A stretch of 5,119 bases of DNA from contig JAUYIQ010000026.1 in NCBI GenBank assembly GCA_030688205.1, positions 1 through 5,119 of the forward strand, read 5' to 3'. This DNA comes from Candidatus Curtissbacteria bacterium. GTDB taxonomy: Bacteria > Patescibacteriota > Microgenomatia > Curtissbacterales > GWA2-41-24. Positions 1-5,119 of the stretch are shown piece after piece (the stretch's first letter is position 1; every line of letters starts with the position of its first letter). The notes beneath the pieces are model-generated. The model did not search any database and was not told where the DNA came from. It was given only the letters and a program-made list of their open reading frames with translations. The translations under genes and the position numbers were made by a program.

Positions 1-75
1 CAAAGAGTAGCGAAATCTTTTTTGTCGATTAAAAATTGTAATATTGAAGTCTGTCATTTAAAATGCAGTATGTGA
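1..75 (+). CDS. Possible C-terminal tail of an upstream gene (partial, 5' end outside window)
   Basis: The frame beginning at base 1 is open for 24 codons and closes with TGA at 73-75. It would overlap the start of the next gene by 13 bases. The residues (ending IEVCHLKCSM) match no family I recognise. The overlapping arrangement fits the packed layout elsewhere in the window and could explain the lack of a Shine-Dalgarno before position 63. Against it, 24 open codons in AT-rich DNA can occur by chance. A second frame is also open from the left edge and ends with TAA at 30-32, so the upstream gene could end there instead. No function is proposed. Confidence 0.22.
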   Translation, partial: QRVAKSFLSIKNCNIEVCHLKCSM

Positions 76-2240
76 AAATTATTAAAGATAATCTACAGAT
101 AATTATCGTTTCATTTATAAGTCTCTTTTTAGAGCTTCGGGTTATTAGATTAATTGGTACAGAAATACGCATATTTGCTTATTTCTCAAACTTAGTTCTT
201 CTTGCAATTTTTGTAGGTCTGGGGCTGGGGATGATTGTCAAGACAAAATTTTCAATTATCACAACAAGTTCCCTGCTTTTTTTATTAACAATAATTATTT
301 CAACTAACTACATCGTCAGGTGGCCAAATTTAGAATTCAAATTATTTTCGGGTATAACAGAACTACTGGCACCCCTTTCTGAATCTTATATTTGGCTTCA
401 GCTGCAAACTTATTCTAAAACTGGAATCGTAATAGGAATAATATTGACAATACTTTTGTTTTTAATGATAGTCCTAATTTTTATGCCTCTTGGACAGATC
501 TTGGGGAATCTACTTCAAAAACACAACAAACCCATTCTTGTTTATTCAATCAACGTCGCAGCATCACTTGCAGGCCTCTGGGCCTTCCAGGCTTTTTCCC
601 TGGCCAGGTTTTCTCCCTATTTCGGGATTATTTTAGCGCTTGGAGCTCTTATATTTTTTGCCAAAAACCAAGTAGAAAAACTAGCCCTTATAATAATCTT
701 TTTAACAGCAACCGCATTTATCGTTCCACGCATCGAAGCTAAAAATATCACCTATTGGTCACCTTACCAAAAGCTTACTTTATCTCCTGCTTTTCGCGAT
801 GAAACAAATGTAAATCCTCAACCTGGAGGCTGGTATTTGGAGGTTAATAACGTAGGGTACATGAGTCTCTTGAATCTATCAGAAGAATATCAGGCAACTG
901 CTGCAGCAAAGCTAAACCAACTCTACAATAACAAACCGGAAGTGGATGTACGTTTTGCCGATCAATATTCACTGCCTTATAAATTAAAACCGGATTCTAA
1001 AAACGTTCTTATAGTTGGGGCTGGAGCAGGAAATGATGCAGCAGCTGCACTCAGAAGTAAAATTGAACAAATCGATGCAGTTGAAATAGATCCGACAATT
1101 ATCGAAATTGGTAAAAAATTCCACTACGAAAAACCTTACGCGAAAAATAACGTAAACGTCATTATAGATGATGGGAGAGCTTATTTTGAGAGAACGGACA
1201 AAAAGTATGATCTTGTCGTAATGGGATTAGCAGATTCACATACACTTTCGTCATCGCTTACAAATTTAAGACTGGACCATTATCTATATACAAAAGAAAG
1301 TTTCCAAAAGATAAAGGATATTTTGTCGGATAGGGGAGTATTATTTTTGACATTCGAAGTAACAAGGCCTTGGATGGGTGCAAGAATTGAAAAAGGTTTA
1401 ACGGATGTCTTTGGTCAAAAACCAAAAACTTTCGAAAACAGAAGCCAGGGCGTTTTCGGCTGGGGTGGTTATTCGTTTGTTGTTTCAAAAAACCCGGGTG
1501 AGATGGACAATCTTCTTGAAAAGAACCCGGATCTTTCAACGTTTATCACTCAAAATACAAGAAATTTTTCAACATCTACCAACCCGCTCACAGATGATTG
1601 GCCATATTTATATTTAGACAAACCAAGACTGCCGGTAATTCATTTACTGGTTGCCCTAATTCTAGGCGGAAGCCTTGTAATCTTTCGCAGAAGATTTTTA
1701 GGAACCAGCACACTGGATGTTCCGATGTTTTTTTGGGGAGCAGCCTTTTTGCTTTTTGAATTCCAGAATATATCAAAAACAAGTCTCTTGTTTGGAATCA
1801 CTTGGGTTACAAATCTATTTACAATAAGCGCCATTCTCTTATTACTTCTTTTGGCAAATTTAACAGTTGCGAAAAAATTAATTTCTTCAAAAACAGCCTT
1901 TATTTTCTTAATTATAGCCATAATTTGCCAGTATTTTGTGCCTTTGTCTCGAATAAATTCATGGTCGTACTGGCAAAAAATTATTGTAGCGAGTATTTTT
2001 CTGAACCTACCGGTTTATTTCGGGGGAATTATATTTACAAATATGTTTGCAAAAGCAAAAGATAAAGCCAACGCTTTGGGTTCTAACTTCCTGGGTTCTG
2101 TTTTCGGAGGTTTCGCCGAGATGATTACGTTTTTGACTGGTATTCACTCTCTGTTAATTTTAGTTGTAATCTTTTACACTTTGGGTTACCTGTTTGCAAA
2201 CAACCTTAAGATCTTATCGAATCTCAAGTTCAGAACATGA
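63..2240 (+). CDS. Multi-pass membrane protein with spermidine-synthase-like (SAM-binding) domain
   Basis: The protein has 725 residues in three parts. Residues 1-222 hold about six or seven hydrophobic segments (near 12-27, 42-59, 64-80, 121-146, 158-175, 185-200, 205-221). Residues 225-520 are a soluble class I SAM-binding domain like spermidine synthase. Residues 523-715 hold about six or seven more membrane helices. In the soluble part I see the nucleotide-binding loop VGAGAGND (318-325), the acidic VEIDP strand (340-344; E341 likely contacts the SAM ribose), IDDGRAYF (368-375), DSHTLSSS (391-398) followed by RLDHYLYT (403-410), and TDDWPYLYL (510-518). This architecture is known from the so-called fused MFS/spermidine synthase proteins, whose substrate is generally unknown. 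The usual DxxD active-site pair appears as G388-L-A-D391, so the first Asp is missing and polyamine synthesis is doubtful. ATG 63 is chosen because membrane helix 1 begins within 12 residues; no Shine-Dalgarno precedes it. The TGA stop overlaps the next ATG (ATGA), implying co-translation. Fold assignment is firm; function is not. Confidence 0.88.
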   Translation: MQYVKIIKDNLQIIIVSFISLFLELRVIRLIGTEIRIFAYFSNLVLLAIFVGLGLGMIVKTKFSIITTSSLLFLLTIIISTNYIVRWPNLEFKLFSGITELLAPLSESYIWLQLQTYSKTGIVIGIILTILLFLMIVLIFMPLGQILGNLLQKHNKPILVYSINVAASLAGLWAFQAFSLARFSPYFGIILALGALIFFAKNQVEKLALIIIFLTATAFIVPRIEAKNITYWSPYQKLTLSPAFRDETNVNPQPGGWYLEVNNVGYMSLLNLSEEYQATAAAKLNQLYNNKPEVDVRFADQYSLPYKLKPDSKNVLIVGAGAGNDAAAALRSKIEQIDAVEIDPTIIEIGKKFHYEKPYAKNNVNVIIDDGRAYFERTDKKYDLVVMGLADSHTLSSSLTNLRLDHYLYTKESFQKIKDILSDRGVLFLTFEVTRPWMGARIEKGLTDVFGQKPKTFENRSQGVFGWGGYSFVVSKNPGEMDNLLEKNPDLSTFITQNTRNFSTSTNPLTDDWPYLYLDKPRLPVIHLLVALILGGSLVIFRRRFLGTSTLDVPMFFWGAAFLLFEFQNISKTSLLFGITWVTNLFTISAILLLLLLANLTVAKKLISSKTAFIFLIIAIICQYFVPLSRINSWSYWQKIIVASIFLNLPVYFGGIIFTNMFAKAKDKANALGSNFLGSVFGGFAEMITFLTGIHSLLILVVIFYTLGYLFANNLKILSNLKFRT

Positions 2241-3013
2241 AATCACAAAAAATTTCTGCTGCTATCGCAACATTTAATGAAGAAAATAATATTGTCGATT
2301 GCCTAAAATCTCTCGGGCAATTTGCAGATGAAATAGTCGTTACAGACGGCGCATCAACAGATAGAACGGCTGGTATTGCAAAAGAACTCGGTGCAAAAGT
2401 TATAAACACAACTAACAAATCAATGTTTCATATCAACAAAAACCTGGCAATCGACAAGTGTACCAACCAATGGATTTTTCTTGTAGATGCAGACGAAAGA
2501 GTTAGTGAAGATCTCGCAGACGAAATTAAGAAAAAAGTAGGGGATAATCCCAAAGAAAACGGCTTTTGGGTTAATCGCAGAAACTGGTTTTTAGGAGGTT
2601 ATCTTAAAAAAGGAGGTGCATACCCCGATAGGGTTATCAGGCTTTTCAGGAAGGGGAAAGGCAGATTACCCGAAGTCAGTGTCCATGAACAGGTTGAAAT
2701 AGATGGCGAAACTGGCCATCTTGAAAATGACATTCTTCATTTAGCAGACCCGGATTTTGCAAGGTACCTTATGCGAGCCAATCGTTACACAGACCAGACG
2801 GCAAAGTACTTAAAAAAGAAGAAAATAGACACAGGTCCCGTATCAATATTTCAATACACGTTCGTAAAACCTGTCTCAACTTTTATATCCATATACTGCG
2901 TACACAGAGGATATGTTGATGGCTTCAGGGGATTCATATGGGCACTTTTTTCTGCTGCTCACCATTTTTATGCCTTCGTTAAATATTCCCAGTCGCAAAG
3001 AGATAAATCTTAG
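2237..3013 (+). CDS. Family 2 glycosyltransferase, WaaE/KdtX-like
   Basis: This 258-residue GT-A enzyme would transfer a sugar from a nucleotide donor on the cytoplasmic side of the membrane. The N-terminal donor fold shows ATFNEENNI (11-19), VVTDGASTDRT (34-44; the usual form is close to VVDSGSTDGT) and the metal-binding DADE (84-87). The middle has the run typical of the WaaE-like subgroup: RRNWFLGGYL (114-123), GGAYPDRVIRLFRKG (126-140), VHEQV (149-153) and a histidine in ILHL (166-169). The C-terminal third (about 200-250) is aromatic and partly hydrophobic and probably associates with the membrane. Length is normal for the subgroup. The start shares ATGA with the stop of the preceding gene and has no Shine-Dalgarno, so translational coupling is likely. 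In Proteobacteria such enzymes build the LPS core. A CPR cell is not expected to make LPS, so donor and acceptor here are unknown. Confidence 0.93.
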   Translation: MKSQKISAAIATFNEENNIVDCLKSLGQFADEIVVTDGASTDRTAGIAKELGAKVINTTNKSMFHINKNLAIDKCTNQWIFLVDADERVSEDLADEIKKKVGDNPKENGFWVNRRNWFLGGYLKKGGAYPDRVIRLFRKGKGRLPEVSVHEQVEIDGETGHLENDILHLADPDFARYLMRANRYTDQTAKYLKKKKIDTGPVSIFQYTFVKPVSTFISIYCVHRGYVDGFRGFIWALFSAAHHFYAFVKYSQSQRDKS

Positions 3014-3075
3014 GTACCTTTTACCACTTGCATTAAGGACTAAAACTTGCTAACAATTTATATATACGTTTTTTG
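3014..3075 (+). promoter_or_regulatory. AT-rich leader with possible weak promoter for the nonapeptide gene
   Basis: This spacer between the GT2 stop and the Shine-Dalgarno of the nonapeptide shows no terminator-like hairpin with a T tract. A TATATA stretch (3059-3064) could be a -10 element, placing the transcript start near 3071, just ahead of the Shine-Dalgarno. No convincing -35 lies 16-18 bases upstream. TTGCAT (3028-3033) is 17 bases from TAACAA (3051-3056), but that -10 matches only 3 of 6. The mini-gene could also be read through from the upstream operon. The evidence is weak. Confidence 0.2.
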
Positions 3076-3084
3076 AAAGGAGGT
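3076..3084 (+). promoter_or_regulatory. Perfect Shine-Dalgarno for the poly-lysine nonapeptide
   Basis: AAAGGAGGT is fully complementary to the canonical anti-Shine-Dalgarno end of 16S rRNA. Seven bases separate the AGGAGG core from the GTG at 3091, which is optimal spacing. This site fixes the GTG as the start even though the frame is open back to 3037. It is the only strong ribosome binding site placed before a start codon in the window. Confidence 0.85.
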
Positions 3085-3090
3085 AGCACT

Positions 3091-3120
3091 GTGGCAAAAA
3101 AGAAAAAGAAGAAGAAATAA
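3091..3120 (+). CDS. Nine-residue poly-lysine peptide MAKKKKKKK
   Basis: GTG-GCA is followed by seven lysine codons (AAA AAG AAA AAG AAG AAG AAA) and TAA. The frame itself is too short to be convincing. The support comes from the perfect Shine-Dalgarno at ideal spacing upstream and the terminator-like structure beginning 12 bases after the stop. Together they make a self-contained unit of about 140 bases between two glycosyltransferase genes. The peptide would be strongly basic and could bind nucleic acid or ribosomes, or it may act only through its translation, as a leader peptide or stalling site. The start of the run, A-AAA-AAG in frame, is a classic -1 slippery heptamer. I know of no named family for it, although I have an impression that short Lys-rich ORFs beginning MAKK recur in CPR genomes. 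Function unknown. Confidence 0.6.
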   Translation: MAKKKKKKK

Positions 3121-3132
3121 ATTTTCACAAAT

Positions 3133-3211
3133 TTACCCATCTTATCGGTTAAGTTAAAGATTACTTCTCAATTTTTAACATCAGAAACAATCAAAGGTGG
3201 GTAATTTTTTT
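3133..3211 (+). terminator. Long-stem terminator-like structure with a nested hairpin and T7 tract
   Basis: TTACCCATCTT (3133-3143) pairs with AAGGTGGGTAA (3194-3204) over 11 bp, ten Watson-Crick and one G-U. Seven T follow directly (3205-3211). The 50-base loop contains a second hairpin, GTTAAAGA (3153-3160) with TTTTTAAC (3172-3179), 8 bp with one G-U and an 11-base loop. The stem plus T tract fits an intrinsic terminator for the nonapeptide unit. The large loop is unusual for a plain terminator, so a structured leader or small RNA is an alternative. Confidence 0.55.
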
Positions 3212-3221
3212 GGCAACCAGA

Positions 3222-3227
3222 TATAAT
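3222..3227 (+). promoter_or_regulatory. Consensus -10 box (TATAAT) for leaderless transcription of the GT4 gene
   Basis: A perfect TATAAT ends 7 bases before the ATG at 3235, so transcription would be expected to start at or within a base of that A. No Shine-Dalgarno lies between the box and the start. No good -35 is visible; the best is TGGGTA at 3198-3203 with an 18-base spacer, inside the terminator stem. An extended -10 TG is also absent. In AT-rich DNA a TATAAT can arise by chance, but its spacing to the start codon and the missing ribosome binding site together favour a leaderless mRNA. Confidence 0.5.
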
Positions 3228-3234
3228 TATATGC

Positions 3235-4269
3235 ATGAAGATCGCCTTGGATATAAGCCCCACACAAACAGGGCATAGGGTAAGAGGAATAGGCAGTTAT
3301 ACGCAAAAACTGGCAGACGAGTTCAAAAAAGGGGATTGGGACATAGACTTTGAATTTTTCGAAACACCCGGCTCTCCCCCACCGGCAGACGTTATCCACT
3401 ACCCCTATTTCGACCTTTTTGCCCACAGTCTGCCAAATTCTAAAAAGGGGAGTAGGGTAGTGACAATACATGATGTTATTCCCTTAGTTTTCCCACAACA
3501 TTTTCCGGTAGGTATTCGAGGTTTTATCAATCTATTTTTTCAAAAAAGAGCTCTCAGGAACTGCGATTTGGTTATCTGTGACTCGGAAACGTCAAAAAAA
3601 GATATAGCGGACAAACTTTCATACCCTGAGGAGAAAATTAAAGTTGTTTATCTTGCCCCCGGTGAAAATTTTAAAAAAGAGAACAATATTGAAAAATTAA
3701 AGGTGATTTCAAAAAAATACAACTTGCCATCAAATTTTGCTCTATATGTTGGCGATGTTAATTGGAATAAAAACATAGAAGGCCTGTTAAAATCCATAAA
3801 AATTGCCAAGATCCAGCTGGTGATGGTAGGAGCGAGTTTAAAAGACAACAATATCCCCGAAACCCAAAACATCAATAAACTCATACATAAGCTAAAGCTT
3901 GAGAAAAAAATTTATAAGCTGGGGTATATAAGCGAGGAAGATTTAATTTCAATTTACAATTTAGCCTCAGTTTGTGTACTCCCCTCCTATTATGAAGGGT
4001 TTGGTTTGCCCGTTTTGGAGAGCATGGCTTGTGGAACACCTGTTGTTTGCTCAAACGTCGCATCGCTTTCGGAAATTGGTGGCAATGCAGCTATATTTTG
4101 TGACCCGGAAGATCCTGTTGATATTGCCAAAAAGATTAGCCGGGTTCTCAATTTAAAAACCCTACAAAAACAAGGTCTTTCTATAAAATGCGCCACTCGC
4201 GCGTCCTCATTTTCTTGGAGTAAAGTTGCAAGAGAGACTATAGATGTCTACAAATCGGCAAATGCGTAA
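3235..4269 (+). CDS. GT4-family glycosyltransferase (mannosyltransferase-like)
   Basis: This 344-residue GT-B enzyme has two Rossmann domains. The N-terminal acceptor domain begins MKIALDISPT, has the glycine-rich GIGSYT loop (18-23), then HYPYFDL (55-61), TIHDVIPLVFP (77-87) and DSETSKKDI (116-124). The C-terminal donor domain starts at YVGDVNWNKN (171-180) and carries KLGYISEEDL (228-237), the EX7E signature E254-GFGLPVL-E262, and MACGTPVV (264-271). These are standard retaining GT4 features; the donor is a nucleotide sugar, often GDP-mannose in similar proteins, but the sequence does not prove this. Length is slightly short for the family with nothing obviously missing. The start has no Shine-Dalgarno and lies just after a TATAAT box, so it is probably leaderless. 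An ATG at 3231 is out of frame. The 3' end overlaps the next gene, implying an operon with the mannosyltransferase that follows. Confidence 0.94.
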   Translation: MKIALDISPTQTGHRVRGIGSYTQKLADEFKKGDWDIDFEFFETPGSPPPADVIHYPYFDLFAHSLPNSKKGSRVVTIHDVIPLVFPQHFPVGIRGFINLFFQKRALRNCDLVICDSETSKKDIADKLSYPEEKIKVVYLAPGENFKKENNIEKLKVISKKYNLPSNFALYVGDVNWNKNIEGLLKSIKIAKIQLVMVGASLKDNNIPETQNINKLIHKLKLEKKIYKLGYISEEDLISIYNLASVCVLPSYYEGFGLPVLESMACGTPVVCSNVASLSEIGGNAAIFCDPEDPVDIAKKISRVLNLKTLQKQGLSIKCATRASSFSWSKVARETIDVYKSANA

Positions 4270-5119
4270 AAATACGAATGGAGACTCTTCCCTACTTTTC
4301 ATAATCGCACTTTTTACCGTATGGAGAGACGCTCTTTTTTTATCAGCCCAAGTCTCGCCATCTCTTATCCCAAAATTTGGCGATAGATTCCCCTACGCTG
4401 CCGAGCGTTTAGCAAATTCCGGTTTAACCCATTTCCTTTGGGCGTTTGGAAACTTTGATGGCGTTCACTATCTGGGAATTGCCAATTGGGCATATTCGGA
4501 TCAATATACACAGGCGTTCTTCCCTCTTTACCCTGTTTTGATCAGAATTGTCTCGCACCTCACATTTGGAAATTTTTTAATATCAGCCCTTTTGATTTCG
4601 AACTTAGCATTTCTCGCAGGTCTTATCATTTTCAAAAAACTTGTGACAAATTTCTTTGACACAAAAATTGCCCTTTGGTCTTGCGTGTTTCTGGTCACAT
4701 TCCCGACGTCTTTTTACTTTGGAAGTGTCTATACAGAAAGTATTTTTTTTCTGCTTATAATCTCCTCCTTCTATCTCTTGTCCAAAAATAGAGTGGTCGA
4801 AGCATCAATAATAGGAGCTGCAGCTTCTGCAACAAGACTTGCAGGGTTATTCTTAGCGCCTTCGATATTGTTTTCTACCCTTAAACAAAAAATCCTGCCT
4901 ATTTTGATAATACCCTTAGGTTTTGTTGCTTACGTAGTGTTTCTAAAGGTAAAATTTGATCAGCCTCTTTATTTTTTAACTTCACAACAAATATTCGGCA
5001 ATGAAAGATCCACAGAATCAATTATTCTTTTGCCACAGGTTCTGTATAGGTACGTTAAGATACTGCTTTCAACAACAGGGCTTCTTTTTACATCAGCACT
5101 GCTTGAAGTAACGGCTACT
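4244..5119 (+). CDS. PIG-V-like GT-C mannosyltransferase, integral membrane (partial, 3' end outside window)
   Basis: The frame is open from ATG 4244 to the right edge, 292 codons without a stop. The hydrophobic protein resembles bacterial relatives of eukaryotic GPI mannosyltransferase 2 (PIG-V), GT-C enzymes that use a polyprenyl-phosphate-linked sugar on the outer face of the membrane. Visible motifs are FDGVHYLGIA (71-80; D72 in the first extracytoplasmic loop is the likely catalytic acid/base), QAFFPLYPVLIR (90-101), FPTSFYFGSVYTES (153-166) and SATRLAG (195-201). Membrane segments lie near 17-30, 112-130, 143-160, 166-180, 187-210 and 217-235. Start: ATG 4244 follows an in-frame TAG and has a weak purine-rich AAGAGAGA about 7 bases upstream, overlapping the GT4 gene by 26 bases. 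ATG 4262 (8-base overlap, no Shine-Dalgarno) is an equally possible start and would remove six residues. The overlap with the GT4 gene suggests both act on the same glycan. Confidence 0.87.
   Translation, partial: MSTNRQMRKNTNGDSSLLFIIALFTVWRDALFLSAQVSPSLIPKFGDRFPYAAERLANSGLTHFLWAFGNFDGVHYLGIANWAYSDQYTQAFFPLYPVLIRIVSHLTFGNFLISALLISNLAFLAGLIIFKKLVTNFFDTKIALWSCVFLVTFPTSFYFGSVYTESIFFLLIISSFYLLSKNRVVEASIIGAAASATRLAGLFLAPSILFSTLKQKILPILIIPLGFVAYVVFLKVKFDQPLYFLTSQQIFGNERSTESIILLPQVLYRYVKILLSTTGLLFTSALLEVTAT

Noticed and set aside
2..24. AAAGA/TCTTT with following T run near the left edge as a terminator
   Set aside because: The stem is only 5 AT-rich bp with a 10-base loop, and an open frame runs through it.
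39..44. TAATAT as a -10 box for the gene at 63
   Set aside because: It matches only 4 of 6 and has no -35 at normal spacing. The gene may simply be transcribed from upstream.
1258..1921. Reverse-strand frames of 93, 64 and 93 codons within 1258-1921
   Set aside because: They lie entirely inside the membrane-protein gene, have no recognisable domains, and are explained by its codon composition.
1405..2065. Forward-strand frames at 1405-1617 and 1802-2065
   Set aside because: They are out-of-frame shadows of the same gene, whose own frame reads well through motifs such as TDDWPYLYL and the later membrane helices, so no frameshift is needed.
2593..2616. Two AGGAGG motifs 18 bases apart inside the GT2 gene
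   Set aside because: They encode the conserved LGGYLKKGGA run, and no ATG, GTG or TTG follows at ribosome-binding distance, so they do not mark an internal start.
3012..3025. Palindrome AGGTACCT and a GGTA/TACC mini-hairpin at the GT2 stop
   Set aside because: Only 4 bp can pair and no T tract follows, so this does not qualify as a terminator.
3026..3050. Direct repeat ACTTGC at 3026-3031 and 3045-3050
   Set aside because: Six bases in AT-rich spacer DNA are expected by chance, and there is no third copy or symmetry suggesting an operator.
3231..3233. ATG four bases before the GT4 start
   Set aside because: It is out of frame with the GT4 motifs; the frame starting at 3235 begins MKIALDIS, as expected for the family.
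3181..4196. Reverse and out-of-frame frames across the GT4 gene (3181-3471, 3648-3884, 3881-4063, 3974-4156, 3990-4196)
   Set aside because: The GT4 gene is intact with all expected motifs. These frames have no start signals or recognisable content.

Overview
This window is a low-GC bacterial segment (mid-to-upper 30s % G+C by eye). All genes are on the + strand and tightly packed, and all concern membranes or cell-surface glycans. The best guess for the source is a Patescibacteria/CPR genome, most likely Microgenomates. I base this on the wording of the GT4 glycosyltransferase and the PIG-V-like mannosyltransferase, which matches what I recall from that group, and on the AT-rich, overlapping layout. 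This is an inference from memory, not a search. TAA, TAG and TGA all serve as stops, and TGA ends the first large gene. That argues for the standard bacterial code rather than the UGA=Gly code of Gracilibacteria/Absconditabacteria.

Layout: positions 1-75 hold an open frame that may be the tail of an upstream gene. Positions 63-2240 encode a 725-residue membrane protein with a spermidine-synthase-like, SAM-binding domain between two blocks of transmembrane helices. An ATGA overlap joins it to a family 2 glycosyltransferase of the WaaE/KdtX-like type (2237-3013). A 221-base spacer follows. It contains an apparently complete miniature gene: a perfect Shine-Dalgarno sequence, a GTG-started nonapeptide with seven lysines (3091-3120), and an 11-bp stem with a nested hairpin followed by seven T (3133-3211). 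A perfect TATAAT box then sits 7 bases before the ATG of a GT4 glycosyltransferase (3235-4269), which suggests leaderless transcription. Overlapping the end of that gene is a PIG-V-like GT-C mannosyltransferase, which runs off the right edge.

How they fit together (inference): the GT2 and GT4 enzymes would work on the cytoplasmic side with nucleotide-sugar donors. The PIG-V-like enzyme would act in the membrane with a lipid-linked sugar on the outer face. Together they look like part of a surface glycan or glycolipid/glycoprotein pathway. The role of the spermidine-synthase-like membrane protein is unknown, and it lacks one of the two active-site aspartates of true aminopropyltransferases.

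The most unusual part is the 3014-3234 spacer. The poly-lysine mini-gene has the only strong Shine-Dalgarno in front of a start in the window, while the four large genes have none or a weak one. I saw no tRNA, rRNA, CRISPR array, insertion sequence or attachment site.
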